Notes: generated by a model not told the origin, from the letters alone. Numbered from the stretch's first letter, positions 16,832 to 23,596 are shown. The stretch: 64,000 bases of DNA from Sphingopyxis sp. FD7 (GCF_003609835.1 NZ_AP017898.1:2356001-2420000); one strand, 5' to 3'. Made by a program: numbers and translations.

Positions 16832-16850
16832 ATGATATCATATTTATATC
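16832..16850 (-). promoter_or_regulatory. AT-rich dyad upstream of the SPFH operon, candidate operator
   Basis: Within very GC-rich surroundings, ATGATATCAT (16832-16841) is a perfect 10-bp palindrome, and GATAT-N7-ATATC (16834-16850) is an overlapping dyad. The element lies 25-43 bp upstream of the SPFH start. Its size and position suit binding by the RHH protein encoded in the same operon, or a promoter -10 region; both are inference. Confidence 0.45.
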
Positions 16851-16958
16851 GAAACGAGCGCCGGTCAAGCCGATTCGGCGGCAGGTTGGCGATCCGGTCC
16901 GGCGCGGCAAGAACTTTGGCCCTTGCCGCCCGTCGGCGAAGCCGCTTAACTGATTTTC

Positions 16959-18332
16959 ATGCGCAACCTGTCCCTGCCGCTCGCCCTCGCCGCCGCGCTC
17001 GTCGCCGCCGCGCCCGCCCAAGCCAAACCCGCCGATCCCGCGGCCGCCAAGCAGATATTGAAGGACAGCATCGCGATCCCGACGGTGAAGGGTCGCGGCA
17101 AGGTGCCCGAGCTGGCGGCCTATTATGCCGGGGTGCTGAAGGCCGCGGGCTATGCCGACGCCGATATCGATATCACCCCGATGGGCGAGACGGCGACGCT
17201 GGCCGTCACGCTGCGCGGCACGACCGACAAGAAACCGATCCTGCTGCTCGGCCATATGGACGTCGTCGAGGCCGACCCGAGGGACTGGACGCGCGACCCC
17301 TTCGTGCCGGTCGAGGAGGATGGTTATATTTTCGGGCGCGGGTCGGAGGACAACAAGTTCGACATTGCGATGATGGTCGCGGCGATGGCGCAGCTGAAGC
17401 GCGAGGAGTTCCGGCCCAAGCGGTCGATCATCCTGCTGCTCACCGGCGACGAAGAGACCGAGATGGCGACGACGCGCGCGCTCGCCGCCAAATATAAGGA
17501 CGCCGAATTCGCGCTCAACGGCGACGGCGGCGGCGGGCTGGTCGGCGAGGATGGCACGCCGCGATATTACAGCCTGCAAGCGGGCGAGAAGACTTATGCC
17601 GACTTCACGCTGGAGGTCACCAATGCCGGGGGTCACAGCTCGCGCCCGTCGGACGTCAACGCGATCGTCCAGCTCGCCAATGCGCTCGCCAAAATCGGCG
17701 CCTATCGCTTTCAGCCGCAGATCAACGAATTGACCCGTATCGGCCTGCCGATCGTCGCCGACCAGGTCGCCGGCGAGATCGGCGCGGCGCTGAAGGCCTT
17801 TGCCGCCGATCCGACCGACGCAAAGGCGATCGCGGCGATCCGCGCCGATCCCGAATATGTGGGCCAGATCGGCACCACCTGCGTGCCGACGCTGGTGAAG
17901 GGCGGTCATGCCGAAAATGCGCTGCCGCAGCGCGCGACCGCGAACATCAACTGCCGCATCTTTCCCGGTGTCGCGGTCGAGGCGGTGCGCGCGGAGCTGG
18001 AGCGCGTCATCGCCGACCCCGCGGTCAAGGTGCTGCCCGACCCCGACGCCAGCGCGAGCGACGCCTCGCCGCTGCGCCCCGACGTGATGGCCGCGGTGAG
18101 GAAAGCGGTCCATGCGCGCGCGCCGGGCCTGCCGATCATCCCGTCGATGAGCGCGGGCGCGACCGACAGCTATCATTTCCGCATGAACGGCGTGCCGAGC
18201 TATGGCGTCGCGGGGCTGTTCTCGAAAGCGAGCGACAGCTTTGCGCATGGGCTCAACGAGCGCGTGCCCGTCGCCGCCATCGCACCGGCGCTCGCGCATT
18301 GGGACAGCCTGCTGCGCGACCTGTCGAAGTGA
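16959..18332 (+). CDS. Secreted M20-family metallopeptidase
   Basis: The product has 457 residues and a cleavable signal peptide (about 1-22, ending 'APAQA-K'). The M20 catalytic set is complete: 'LLGHMDVVEADPRDW' (H99, D101), 'GRGSEDNKFD' (D131) and 'LTGDEETE' (E165, E166). 'NAGGHSSRPS' belongs to the lid/dimerisation domain and 'ATDSYHFRMNG' to the end of the catalytic domain. It is probably a periplasmic zinc exopeptidase. It is separate from the cytosolic M20 enzyme at 2490-3914, with which it shares only the family motifs. Convergent with sufE, 4 bp apart. Confidence 0.9.
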   Translation: MRNLSLPLALAAALVAAAPAQAKPADPAAAKQILKDSIAIPTVKGRGKVPELAAYYAGVLKAAGYADADIDITPMGETATLAVTLRGTTDKKPILLLGHMDVVEADPRDWTRDPFVPVEEDGYIFGRGSEDNKFDIAMMVAAMAQLKREEFRPKRSIILLLTGDEETEMATTRALAAKYKDAEFALNGDGGGGLVGEDGTPRYYSLQAGEKTYADFTLEVTNAGGHSSRPSDVNAIVQLANALAKIGAYRFQPQINELTRIGLPIVADQVAGEIGAALKAFAADPTDAKAIAAIRADPEYVGQIGTTCVPTLVKGGHAENALPQRATANINCRIFPGVAVEAVRAELERVIADPAVKVLPDPDASASDASPLRPDVMAAVRKAVHARAPGLPIIPSMSAGATDSYHFRMNGVPSYGVAGLFSKASDSFAHGLNERVPVAAIAPALAHWDSLLRDLSK

Positions 18333-18336
18333 TGGA

Positions 18337-18747
18337 TCAGCCCGCGGCGAGGCGGCGGGCGGTGTCCTGAACCAGCGCGATCATGTTCGGCACGCCCTGC
18401 GTGCGGTTCGACGAGAGTTGGCGCGTCAGGTCGAAGGGCGCGAGCGCGGCGGCGATGTCCATGCCGGCGACCTCGGCGGCGGGCCGGTCCTGCACCGCGG
18501 CGAGGACGAGCGCGACGATGCCCTTGGTGATCGCGGCGTTGCTGTCGGCGAGGAAATGCAGGCGGCCATCGTCCCGCGGCACCGGATAGACCCAGACGCT
18601 TGCGCTGCATCCGCGCACCAGCGTCGCGTCGGTCTTCAATGCATCGGGCATCGGCTCCAGCTCGCGGCCGAGTTCGATCAGCAGGCGATAGCGATCGTCG
18701 CCGTCGAGAAAGTCATATTCGTCGAAAATGTCGGAGAGGCTGCGCAT
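18337..18747 (-). CDS. sufE: SufE-family cysteine desulfurase activator
   Basis: The product has 136 residues from the ATG at 18747 ('MRSLSDIFDEYDFLDGDDRY'); an upstream in-frame start would add 20 residues without family similarity. 'VRGCSASVW' holds the sulfur-accepting cysteine (C47), and 'ITKGIVALVLA' and 'LSSNRTQGVPNM' are typical of SufE. SufE takes persulfide sulfur from SufS for Fe-S cluster assembly in the cytosol. No other suf genes are in the window. Confidence 0.93.
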   Translation of the reverse strand: MRSLSDIFDEYDFLDGDDRYRLLIELGRELEPMPDALKTDATLVRGCSASVWVYPVPRDDGRLHFLADSNAAITKGIVALVLAAVQDRPAAEVAGMDIAAALAPFDLTRQLSSNRTQGVPNMIALVQDTARRLAAG

Positions 18748-18811
18748 GGGCGCGGGCAGTGGCAGATTTTGTGGCGCGGTGGAAGGGATTTGCCCTTTCG
18801 TCCCCACTAAC

Positions 18812-18976
18812 CGTCATGCCGAACTTGTTTGGCGATTATCCTCTTACCATAAGGAGACCTCAACTCGTCATTGCGAGGAGCGCAGCGACGAAGCAATCTC
18901 CAGCCATCGTCCGGGCGCTACGCAATGACGCCGACGGATGCGACCGGGATAAACGCCAAACAAGTTCAGCGTGACG
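18812..18976. repeat. Nested palindromes: family E element interrupted by a family A element
   Basis: The outer arms, 18812-18834 (CGTCATGCCGAACTTGTTTG...) and 18954-18976, are 23-bp inverted copies with two mismatches. Between them lies a complete family A element (18866-18930, CGTCATTGCGAG ... CGCAATGACG). The layout looks like insertion of one mobile palindrome into another. It fills the gap between sufE and the end of the psp operon. Confidence 0.85.
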
Positions 18977-18997
18977 AAGAAAAGACACGGCGGAGCC

Positions 18998-19243
18998 TTA
19001 CAGATCGACCCCCGCCGCGATCGCTTCCAGCTTGCGCAGCCGTTCCTTGAGGTCGGCGATTTCGATCCGCGATCCGGCGTGCGGCACGGTGGGATCGTGC
19101 GCCAGCGGGGCGTGGCCCGCGGCGAGTTCCTCGCGCTTCAGCTGGATCCAGTCGCGCCAGCCGCGCAGCGCGACGAGGCTGACGATGGTGAGCCCGGCGA
19201 GGGCGATGGCCGCGGTGGTGAGGTCGGGAGTGATGAAAGCCAT
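18998..19243 (-). CDS. PspB-like small membrane/coiled-coil protein E (last psp cistron)
   Basis: The product has 81 residues: an N-terminal transmembrane helix (about 10-27), a charged linker, then a short coiled coil 'IEIADLKERLRKLEAI'. This is a shortened form of the 'LExRIxxLERI' module seen in PspB and the four preceding cistrons; the 'EI-x-LR' end is missing. It lies 23 bp after the preceding cistron and so is the last gene of the psp operon. The function is unknown; membrane anchoring with the coiled coil in the cytosol is inferred from PspB. Confidence 0.75.
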   Translation of the reverse strand: MAFITPDLTTAAIALAGLTIVSLVALRGWRDWIQLKREELAAGHAPLAHDPTVPHAGSRIEIADLKERLRKLEAIAAGVDL

Positions 19244-19266
19244 GAGCGTTGCTCCTTTACCGGCGT

Positions 19267-19524
19267 TCAGATCTTGCTGCTGTCGCGCAGCTTCTCGATT
19301 TCCTCGTCGAGCGCGACGGCGCGATTATTGTCGGTGGCGATGCGTTCGAGCACCTGGATGCGCTCCTTGAGCGCGCGTATCTCGGCCTGCAACGCCCTGG
19401 TCTCGGCGTCATTGGCGACATAGTCGTTGCCGTGGCGGTCGCGGCGGATGCCGTGCTTGGCGCGGATGATGCTGCCGATCGTCACGATGAGGACGATGCC
19501 GACGACCATTTCAAACGGGCCCAT
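19267..19524 (-). CDS. PspB-like small membrane/coiled-coil protein D
   Basis: The product has 85 residues. An N-terminal transmembrane helix (about 5-21) precedes 'IIRAKHGIRRDRHGN', a variant of the post-helix motif of the two cistrons nearest pspC. The coiled coil 'LKERIQVLERIATDN' follows and the end is 'LDEEIEKLR'. E. coli PspB has a comparable layout (one helix, then 'RMRERIQALESILDAEHP'), so I read this as a PspB derivative. It is probably a membrane-bound partner of PspA or PspC; inference only. Confidence 0.8.
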   Translation of the reverse strand: MGPFEMVVGIVLIVTIGSIIRAKHGIRRDRHGNDYVANDAETRALQAEIRALKERIQVLERIATDNNRAVALDEEIEKLRDSSKI

Positions 19525-19557
19525 GGGGAGGTTCCTTTCCAGTCTCGCTTATTGTTA

Positions 19558-19821
19558 TCAGTTGAGCGGGGCGTCGCGCAGCTTTTCGATCTCGTCGGCG
19601 ACATCGACACCCTTGTCGGTCACGATCCGTTCGAGCACGCGGACACGTTGTTCGAGCCGTTCGGTGTGCGCCGCATATTGCGCGGCCTTTTCGGCGGTTT
19701 CGCTGCTGATCGCCTGAAAGGCGCGTTCCTTGAACTTGAGGTGGCGTTCATAGGCGGCGTAGCCGATACCGAGCGTGACCGGCAGGCCGACGACGATGAA
19801 CAGGATGAGGATCGTTTCCAT
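19558..19821 (-). CDS. PspB-like small membrane/coiled-coil protein C
   Basis: The product has 87 residues: a transmembrane helix at about 3-22, a charged amphipathic segment, the coiled coil 'LEQRVRVLERIVTDKG' and the end 'VADEIEKLR'. The module is nearly the same as in proteins A, B and D, while the middle part ('FKERAFQAISSETAEKAAQYAAHTER') is specific. It is translated from its own start 12 bp after the stop of the preceding cistron. Confidence 0.8.
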   Translation of the reverse strand: METILILFIVVGLPVTLGIGYAAYERHLKFKERAFQAISSETAEKAAQYAAHTERLEQRVRVLERIVTDKGVDVADEIEKLRDAPLN

Positions 19822-19833
19822 CTGCCTATCTCC

Positions 19834-20151
19834 TCAGTTCGCGGGGCGCCGCAGCGCCTCGATCTCGACCGCGACGCGGTGGCTTTCGTCGGTGACGATG
19901 CGCTCGACGACCGCGAGGCGATCCTTCACCGAACCGAGTTCGGCGCGCAGCTGGGCATTTTCCTGACTGATCAGCTTGATGCGCTCCATCGCTTCGTCGT
20001 TGGTGCGCGGATAGACTGCCTTGCCCCAGCTGTTTTCGAGCGGATAGCCGTTCTTGACGCGCAGCCAGGTGGTGTAAACCCAGCCCGCCACCCCGGCGAG
20101 GCCGACGATCGCGGCGACGGGAGCAAAGGCGTTCACAATATCCAGATTCAT
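19834..20151 (-). CDS. PspB-like small membrane/coiled-coil protein B
   Basis: The product has 105 residues: a transmembrane helix at about 8-26, then 'TTWLRVKNGYPLENSWG' (27-43), a motif shared almost exactly with protein A. A helical linker leads to 'VKDRLAVVERIVTDES' and the end 'VAVEIEALR'. The two shared motifs in the same order show that A and B are tandem duplicates. The gap to gene A is 11 bp. Confidence 0.82.
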   Translation of the reverse strand: MNLDIVNAFAPVAAIVGLAGVAGWVYTTWLRVKNGYPLENSWGKAVYPRTNDEAMERIKLISQENAQLRAELGSVKDRLAVVERIVTDESHRVAVEIEALRRPAN

Positions 20152-20162
20152 CTGTTTTCCCC

Positions 20163-20462
20163 TCAGCGCAGGCGGTCGATCTGGTCGGCAAGCTGCGCCG
20201 CTTTGCCGCCCTCTTCGGTCGCGATCCTTTCGAGCACCGCGATCCGTTCCTCCAGCCGGCTGACCTGACTGGCAAGCTTGGCATTGTCGTCGGTCAACAG
20301 CCTGATTTTTCGATCAGCGTCGGGGTCGGTTCGATGAACCGTGCCGCCCCATTCATTCTCGACCGGATAGCCATGCTTGGCGCGGATCCAGGTGGTGAAC
20401 ATCCAGCCGCCGATCGACAGCGCGATGATGGCAAGGACGAAACCGGTACCACCGAAATTCAT
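20163..20462 (-). CDS. PspB-like small membrane/coiled-coil protein A
   Basis: The product has 99 residues: a transmembrane helix at about 7-22, 'TTWIRAKHGYPVENEWG' (23-39), then a long coiled coil with 'LEERIAVLERIATEEG' (70-85) and the end 'LADQIDRLR' (91-99). Tandem paralogue of protein B, and more distantly of C, D and PspB. It is the first cistron after pspC (47-bp gap). A role as membrane anchor or adaptor for PspA/PspC is inferred from PspB. Confidence 0.82.
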   Translation of the reverse strand: MNFGGTGFVLAIIALSIGGWMFTTWIRAKHGYPVENEWGGTVHRTDPDADRKIRLLTDDNAKLASQVSRLEERIAVLERIATEEGGKAAQLADQIDRLR

Positions 20463-20509
20463 CTATCTTCTCCCTGTTGCGTGTCAGCCCGTCCGCTCAG
20501 CGCCCCGAA

Positions 20510-20890
20510 TTAACGAAGGGCGTCGATTTCTTCGGCGAGGCGGCGATTATGGCTGGTGTAGTAAAGTTCAATGTCGGCGAGCCGACGGTCGATGTCGCGA
20601 AAGCGCGACTTGATGTCGCGGGTGGACGCCGCGGGGTTGCTGCGCACCCCCTGCCAGAACCTGGCTTCTTCCTGCGAGCCGTAGAGCGCGAAGGGTTTGG
20701 GCGTGCCCATCCAGGCGACCATCCAGTATGCGATCAGCGTCCAGGGAAAGCCGCCCATCAACGTGAGCAGCACCGCTCCGACGCGGACCCAGAGCACGTC
20801 GATCCCGCTATAGTCCGCGATCCCCGCGCACACGCCGCTCCATTTGGCGTTCTGCTTGTCGAGATAGAATTTGGTGCGGCTGGCAGACAT
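20510..20890 (-). CDS. pspC: PspC envelope-stress membrane protein with a PspB-like C-terminal module
   Basis: The product has 126 residues. A PspC domain (about 6-66) begins 'KFYLDKQNAKWSGVCAGIADYSGID' and has its hydrophobic helix in 'LWVRVGAVLLTLMGGFPW'. The C-terminal part (about 85-126) is a coiled coil ending 'RLADIELYYTSHN' and 'LAEEIDALR', which follows the pattern of the downstream PspB-like cistrons. PspC senses secretin or envelope stress and recruits PspA in enterobacteria. Its start lies 1 bp after the pspB stop, so the two are coupled. Confidence 0.92.
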   Translation of the reverse strand: MSASRTKFYLDKQNAKWSGVCAGIADYSGIDVLWVRVGAVLLTLMGGFPWTLIAYWMVAWMGTPKPFALYGSQEEARFWQGVRSNPAASTRDIKSRFRDIDRRLADIELYYTSHNRRLAEEIDALR

Positions 20891-20891
20891 C

Positions 20892-21167
20892 TCAGTTCCT
20901 CCGGTTTATGTTTTCAAGCTGCGCCAGCTCTTCATCGCTGCGAACCGCGGGGCGGAAGTCAGGATGGTCGGCGCTGATGATGCGTTCGACGGTATGAAGA
21001 CGGTTCTCGAGCCGTCTGGCCGTATCGTAAAGTTCGTCGAGCAGCTGTTCGTCTTCTCCGGTCAGCGTCTTGGCCTGTTTCCACTTGGTGATATAGTGGA
21101 GGATCAGCCAGGGCAGACCGAGGAAGAGCGTTCCGATGACGATCGGGACGATGATGACTTCTTCCAT
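20892..21167 (-). CDS. pspB: PspB envelope-stress membrane protein
   Basis: The product has 91 residues. One transmembrane helix (about 5-26, 'IVIGTLFLGLPWLILHYIT') is followed by a coiled coil with 'LENRLHTVERIISADHPDF'. This aligns with the 'RMRERIQALESILDAEHPNW' end of E. coli PspB, and an acidic tail follows. PspB works with PspC at the inner membrane to pull PspA off PspF. The ribosome binding site AGGAG overlaps the pspA stop. Confidence 0.93.
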   Translation of the reverse strand: MEEVIIVPIVIGTLFLGLPWLILHYITKWKQAKTLTGEDEQLLDELYDTARRLENRLHTVERIISADHPDFRPAVRSDEELAQLENINRRN

Positions 21168-21179
21168 CGGTCCGGCTCC

Positions 21180-21842
21180 TTATTTCTTGCCCTGCGCGGC
21201 CTTCAGCGCGGCGAGCTCGTCGGCGACCTTGTCGGCGGCCTGAAGCTCGGCAATCTCTTCGTCGAGCGACTTTTTGTAGCCGAGACCCAGTGCATCGGCA
21301 CGCCCTTCGGCTTCGTCGACGCGGCGTTCGAGGATTTCGAAGCGCGAGAAAGCGTCTTCGACCCGGTCGCCGTTGGTCATTTCGCGAAGACGATAGCGAT
21401 TTTCGGCGCTTTCGAGGCGGTTGACGATGCTCGACTGGCGCGCGCGCGCTTCGGAGAGCTTTTTCTGCAGCTTGGCGATGTCGGCCTCATAGCCGGTCAG
21501 CGCGTCGTCGAGGACGGCGATCTCGGCTTTCAGGCGTTCGGCCATGTCTGCGGCCTTCTGCTTTTCGACAAGCGCGGCGGTGGCGAGATCTTCGCGGTCC
21601 TTCGACAGCGCGAGTTCGGCCTTTTCCTTCCAGCTGTCCTGCAGGCTTTCGAGCTTGGCGATGTGGCGGCGCATCTCCTTCTGGTCCGCGATGGTGCGGG
21701 CGGCGGAGGCGCGGACTTCGACGAGCGTTTCGTTCATCTCGAAGATGATCTGGCGGATCATCTTTTCGGGGTCTTCGGCCCGGTCAAGCAGGTCGGTGAC
21801 GTTGGCGGCGATGATGTCGCGGGTTCGTGAAAAAATACCCAT
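21180..21842 (-). CDS. pspA: Phage shock protein A (PspA/IM30/Vipp1 family)
   Basis: The product has 220 residues, almost the length of E. coli PspA (222). It begins with 'MGIFSRTRDIIAANVTDLLDRAEDPEKMIRQII', the amphipathic membrane-binding helix and first coil, and is helical coiled coil throughout. PspA inhibits PspF and, on stress, forms ESCRT-III-like scaffolds on damaged membrane. It is separated from the upstream small peptide gene by a terminator-like hairpin and leads pspB-pspC and five PspB-like genes. Confidence 0.96.
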   Translation of the reverse strand: MGIFSRTRDIIAANVTDLLDRAEDPEKMIRQIIFEMNETLVEVRASAARTIADQKEMRRHIAKLESLQDSWKEKAELALSKDREDLATAALVEKQKAADMAERLKAEIAVLDDALTGYEADIAKLQKKLSEARARQSSIVNRLESAENRYRLREMTNGDRVEDAFSRFEILERRVDEAEGRADALGLGYKKSLDEEIAELQAADKVADELAALKAAQGKK

Positions 21843-21885
21843 TGGGAAACTCCTGTCGAAAAACTTGAGACCTGATTGTCTGGTT

Positions 21886-21937
21886 CAAAAATGCTGGTGC
21901 CGGGGCGGGGCAAGGGGGGAGAGTGCCCCGGCACCAG
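21886..21937 (-). terminator. Terminator-like hairpin between the small exported peptide gene and pspA
   Basis: Read on the minus strand, CTGGTGCCGGGGC (21937-21925) and GCCCCGGCACCAG (21906-21894) form a perfect 13-bp stem with an 18-nt loop, followed two bases later by TTTTT. It starts 6 bp after the peptide stop codon. Because pspA has no obvious promoter of its own in the remaining 43 bp, I read it as a partial terminator or attenuator inside the operon. Confidence 0.75.
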
Positions 21938-21943
21938 TGCCGG

Positions 21944-22114
21944 TCAGGCCATCGGGCCGACCGCCGGGGTCGAAGCAGCACCCACCAGGCCGACGACGGG
22001 AAGGCCGGCGGCGTTGGCGGCGGTGGCAGGATAGTCGACCGCGCCGACGAGGATGGCCAGCGCACCCACCGCGCTGAACGCGAAAGTAGCGGCCTGGGCA
22101 ATCTTCGTTTTCAT
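21944..22114 (-). CDS. Small exported or membrane peptide, first psp cistron
   Basis: The product has 56 residues. AGGAAGG at good spacing precedes the ATG at 22114. The N terminus 'MKTKIAQAATFAFSAVGALAIL' has the basic plus hydrophobic layout of a signal peptide or single membrane helix; the remainder is small, uncharged and Gly/Ala/Pro-rich ('AAGLPVVGLVGAASTPAVG'). I do not recognise a family. It is the first gene after the sigma-54 promoter and is followed by a terminator-like hairpin, so it may be the most abundantly made product of the locus on stress. Confidence 0.65.
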   Translation of the reverse strand: MKTKIAQAATFAFSAVGALAILVGAVDYPATAANAAGLPVVGLVGAASTPAVGPMA

Positions 22115-22170
22115 CGTATCAACCTTCCTGTTTTGCTGCACCGGAGCGTCATGCGCCGGTTCGCAGAAAT

Positions 22171-22190
22171 CTTTGCAGGAGGCGTGCCAA
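22171..22190 (-). promoter_or_regulatory. Sigma-54 (-24/-12) promoter of the psp operon
   Basis: On the minus strand, TTGGCACG-CCTC-CTGCA matches the consensus YTGGCACG-N4-TTGCW with one mismatch and exactly ten bases between GG and GC. The -12 GC is at 22176-22175, so transcription should start near 22163, giving a leader of about 50 nt before the small peptide gene. Dependence on the divergently encoded PspF-type activator is expected from the family. Confidence 0.88.
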
Positions 22191-22253
22191 TTGCCGAAAG
22201 CGGCGGAAAAGCGCGTAACTTCATCCGCAATTCGCCTGTCGAACCGATTTGCC

Positions 22254-22287
22254 TTGCCAATCAGCGGGAAAATTTGCCAATGATTGG
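22254..22287. promoter_or_regulatory. Candidate PspF upstream activating sequences
   Basis: TTGCCAATCA (22254-22263) and TTGCCAATGA (22274-22283) are direct copies 20 bp apart, and the second lies in the perfect dyad CCAAT-G-ATTGG (22277-22287). They sit about 90-125 bp upstream of the predicted psp start site, the usual enhancer distance, and directly before the pspF start codon, so bound PspF could also repress its own gene. Confidence 0.6.
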
Positions 22288-22289
22288 GA

Positions 22290-23321
22290 ATGGAGCGCGA
22301 AACGCAATTCATCGGCCAGTCGGCCGCCTTTCAGGACGCGGTCGATCGCGCGAGCCAGGCGGCGCTGCTCGACCGCCCGGTGCTGGTAATTGGCGAGCGC
22401 GGGACGGGCAAGGAGCTGATCGCCGAGCGGCTGCATCGCCTGTCGACGCGCTGGGATCGCCCCTATGTCATCATGAACTGCGCCGCGATGCCCGAAACGC
22501 TGATCGAGAGCGAGTTGTTCGGACATGAGGCGGGCGCCTTCACCGGCGCGACCCGCAGCCGCGCGGGACGGTTCGAGGAAGCCGACGGCGGCACGCTCTT
22601 TCTCGACGAGCTGGCGACGATGTCGATGGGGGCGCAGGAGCGCCTGCTGCGCGCGGTCGAATATGGCGAGGTCACGCGCGTCGGATCGTCGCGCCCGATC
22701 CGCGTCGATGTGCGCATCGTCGCGGCGACCAACGAGCATTTGCCGGCGCTGGTCGAGGACAACCGGTTCCGCGCCGACCTGCTCGACCGGCTGTCGTTCG
22801 AGGTCATCACCCTGCCCCCGCTGCGCGCGCGCGAGGGCGATATCGAAGTGCTCGCGACCTATTTCGGGCAGCGCATGGCGGCTGTCGTCGGCTGGGACGA
22901 ATGGCCGGGATTCGGCCCGCGCGCCCTCGCGGCGATGGAAGGATATGACTGGCCGGGCAATGTCCGCGAACTCAGGAATGTCATCGAGCGCGCCGTCTAT
23001 CGCTGGGGCGACCCGACGAAACCGATCGACGCGCTGAGCTTTGACCCTTTCGCGAGCCCCTGGCAACCCACGTCGCGGTCGACGAAGGCCGAGCCGGCCA
23101 GCGGCGCCGCGTCCGGGACCGCCGCCGCGCCCGCCGCCGCCGCGCCGCCGCCGCCGGGCCAGGTCAACGACCTGCGCGCCGCGGTGGACAGCTATGAAAA
23201 GGCGATCCTCGCCGACACGATGGCGCGATGCCGCTATAACCAGAAGGTCGCGGCCGAGGCGCTCGGCCTCAGTTATGACCAGATTCGCCATGCGCTGAAA
23301 AAGCACGGGCTGAATCAATGA
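22290..23321 (+). CDS. pspF: PspF-type sigma-54-dependent activator
   Basis: The product has 343 residues. There is no N-terminal sensor domain, as in PspF. The AAA+ domain starts almost at once: Walker A 'GERGTGKE' (35-42), 'GAFTGA' (82-87, sigma-54 contact loop), Walker B 'GGTLFLDE' (100-107) and 'NVRELRNVIERA'. An Ala/Pro-rich linker (about 268-290) leads to a Fis-type helix-turn-helix ('QKVAAEALGLSYDQIRHALKKHG'). It activates the divergent psp operon and is presumably inhibited by PspA. ATG 22290 is preferred over TTG 22284. Confidence 0.94.
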   Translation: MERETQFIGQSAAFQDAVDRASQAALLDRPVLVIGERGTGKELIAERLHRLSTRWDRPYVIMNCAAMPETLIESELFGHEAGAFTGATRSRAGRFEEADGGTLFLDELATMSMGAQERLLRAVEYGEVTRVGSSRPIRVDVRIVAATNEHLPALVEDNRFRADLLDRLSFEVITLPPLRAREGDIEVLATYFGQRMAAVVGWDEWPGFGPRALAAMEGYDWPGNVRELRNVIERAVYRWGDPTKPIDALSFDPFASPWQPTSRSTKAEPASGAASGTAAAPAAAAPPPPGQVNDLRAAVDSYEKAILADTMARCRYNQKVAAEALGLSYDQIRHALKKHGLNQ

Positions 23322-23389
23322 ACGACGCGATGATTTGACTGGTCTGGCGGTCGAAGCGCTCCAGTCCTATCTGGGTTGAACCATTTTTA

Positions 23390-23500
23390 TCGCCTCTCCT
23401 GAAGGGGAGGGGCTTGATTCCGCTAAAACAGGACAGCTCCAGCGTGGTGGAATCGACGTTCGTTTCATCATCGTCATCCCGGGCTTGACCCGAGGTGACG
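23390..23500. repeat. Two palindromes in the pspF-cysG gap
   Basis: A family D hairpin (gcctctcctgaaggggaggggc, about 23391-23413) and a family C-like hairpin CGTCATCCCGGG/CCCGAGGTGACG (23472-23500) lie in the 294-bp gap between the convergent pspF and siroheme synthase genes. The rest of the gap holds no gene I can support. Either hairpin could help end the pspF transcript. Confidence 0.6.
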
Positions 23501-23596
23501 ATATCAATGTGGCGAACTTTAGATTCAGGTGACTAGGCTAGTTTTCAAGTCAGGTGGAATCAACTGACGACTCGGAAAACACGGCAAAACAAGAAT

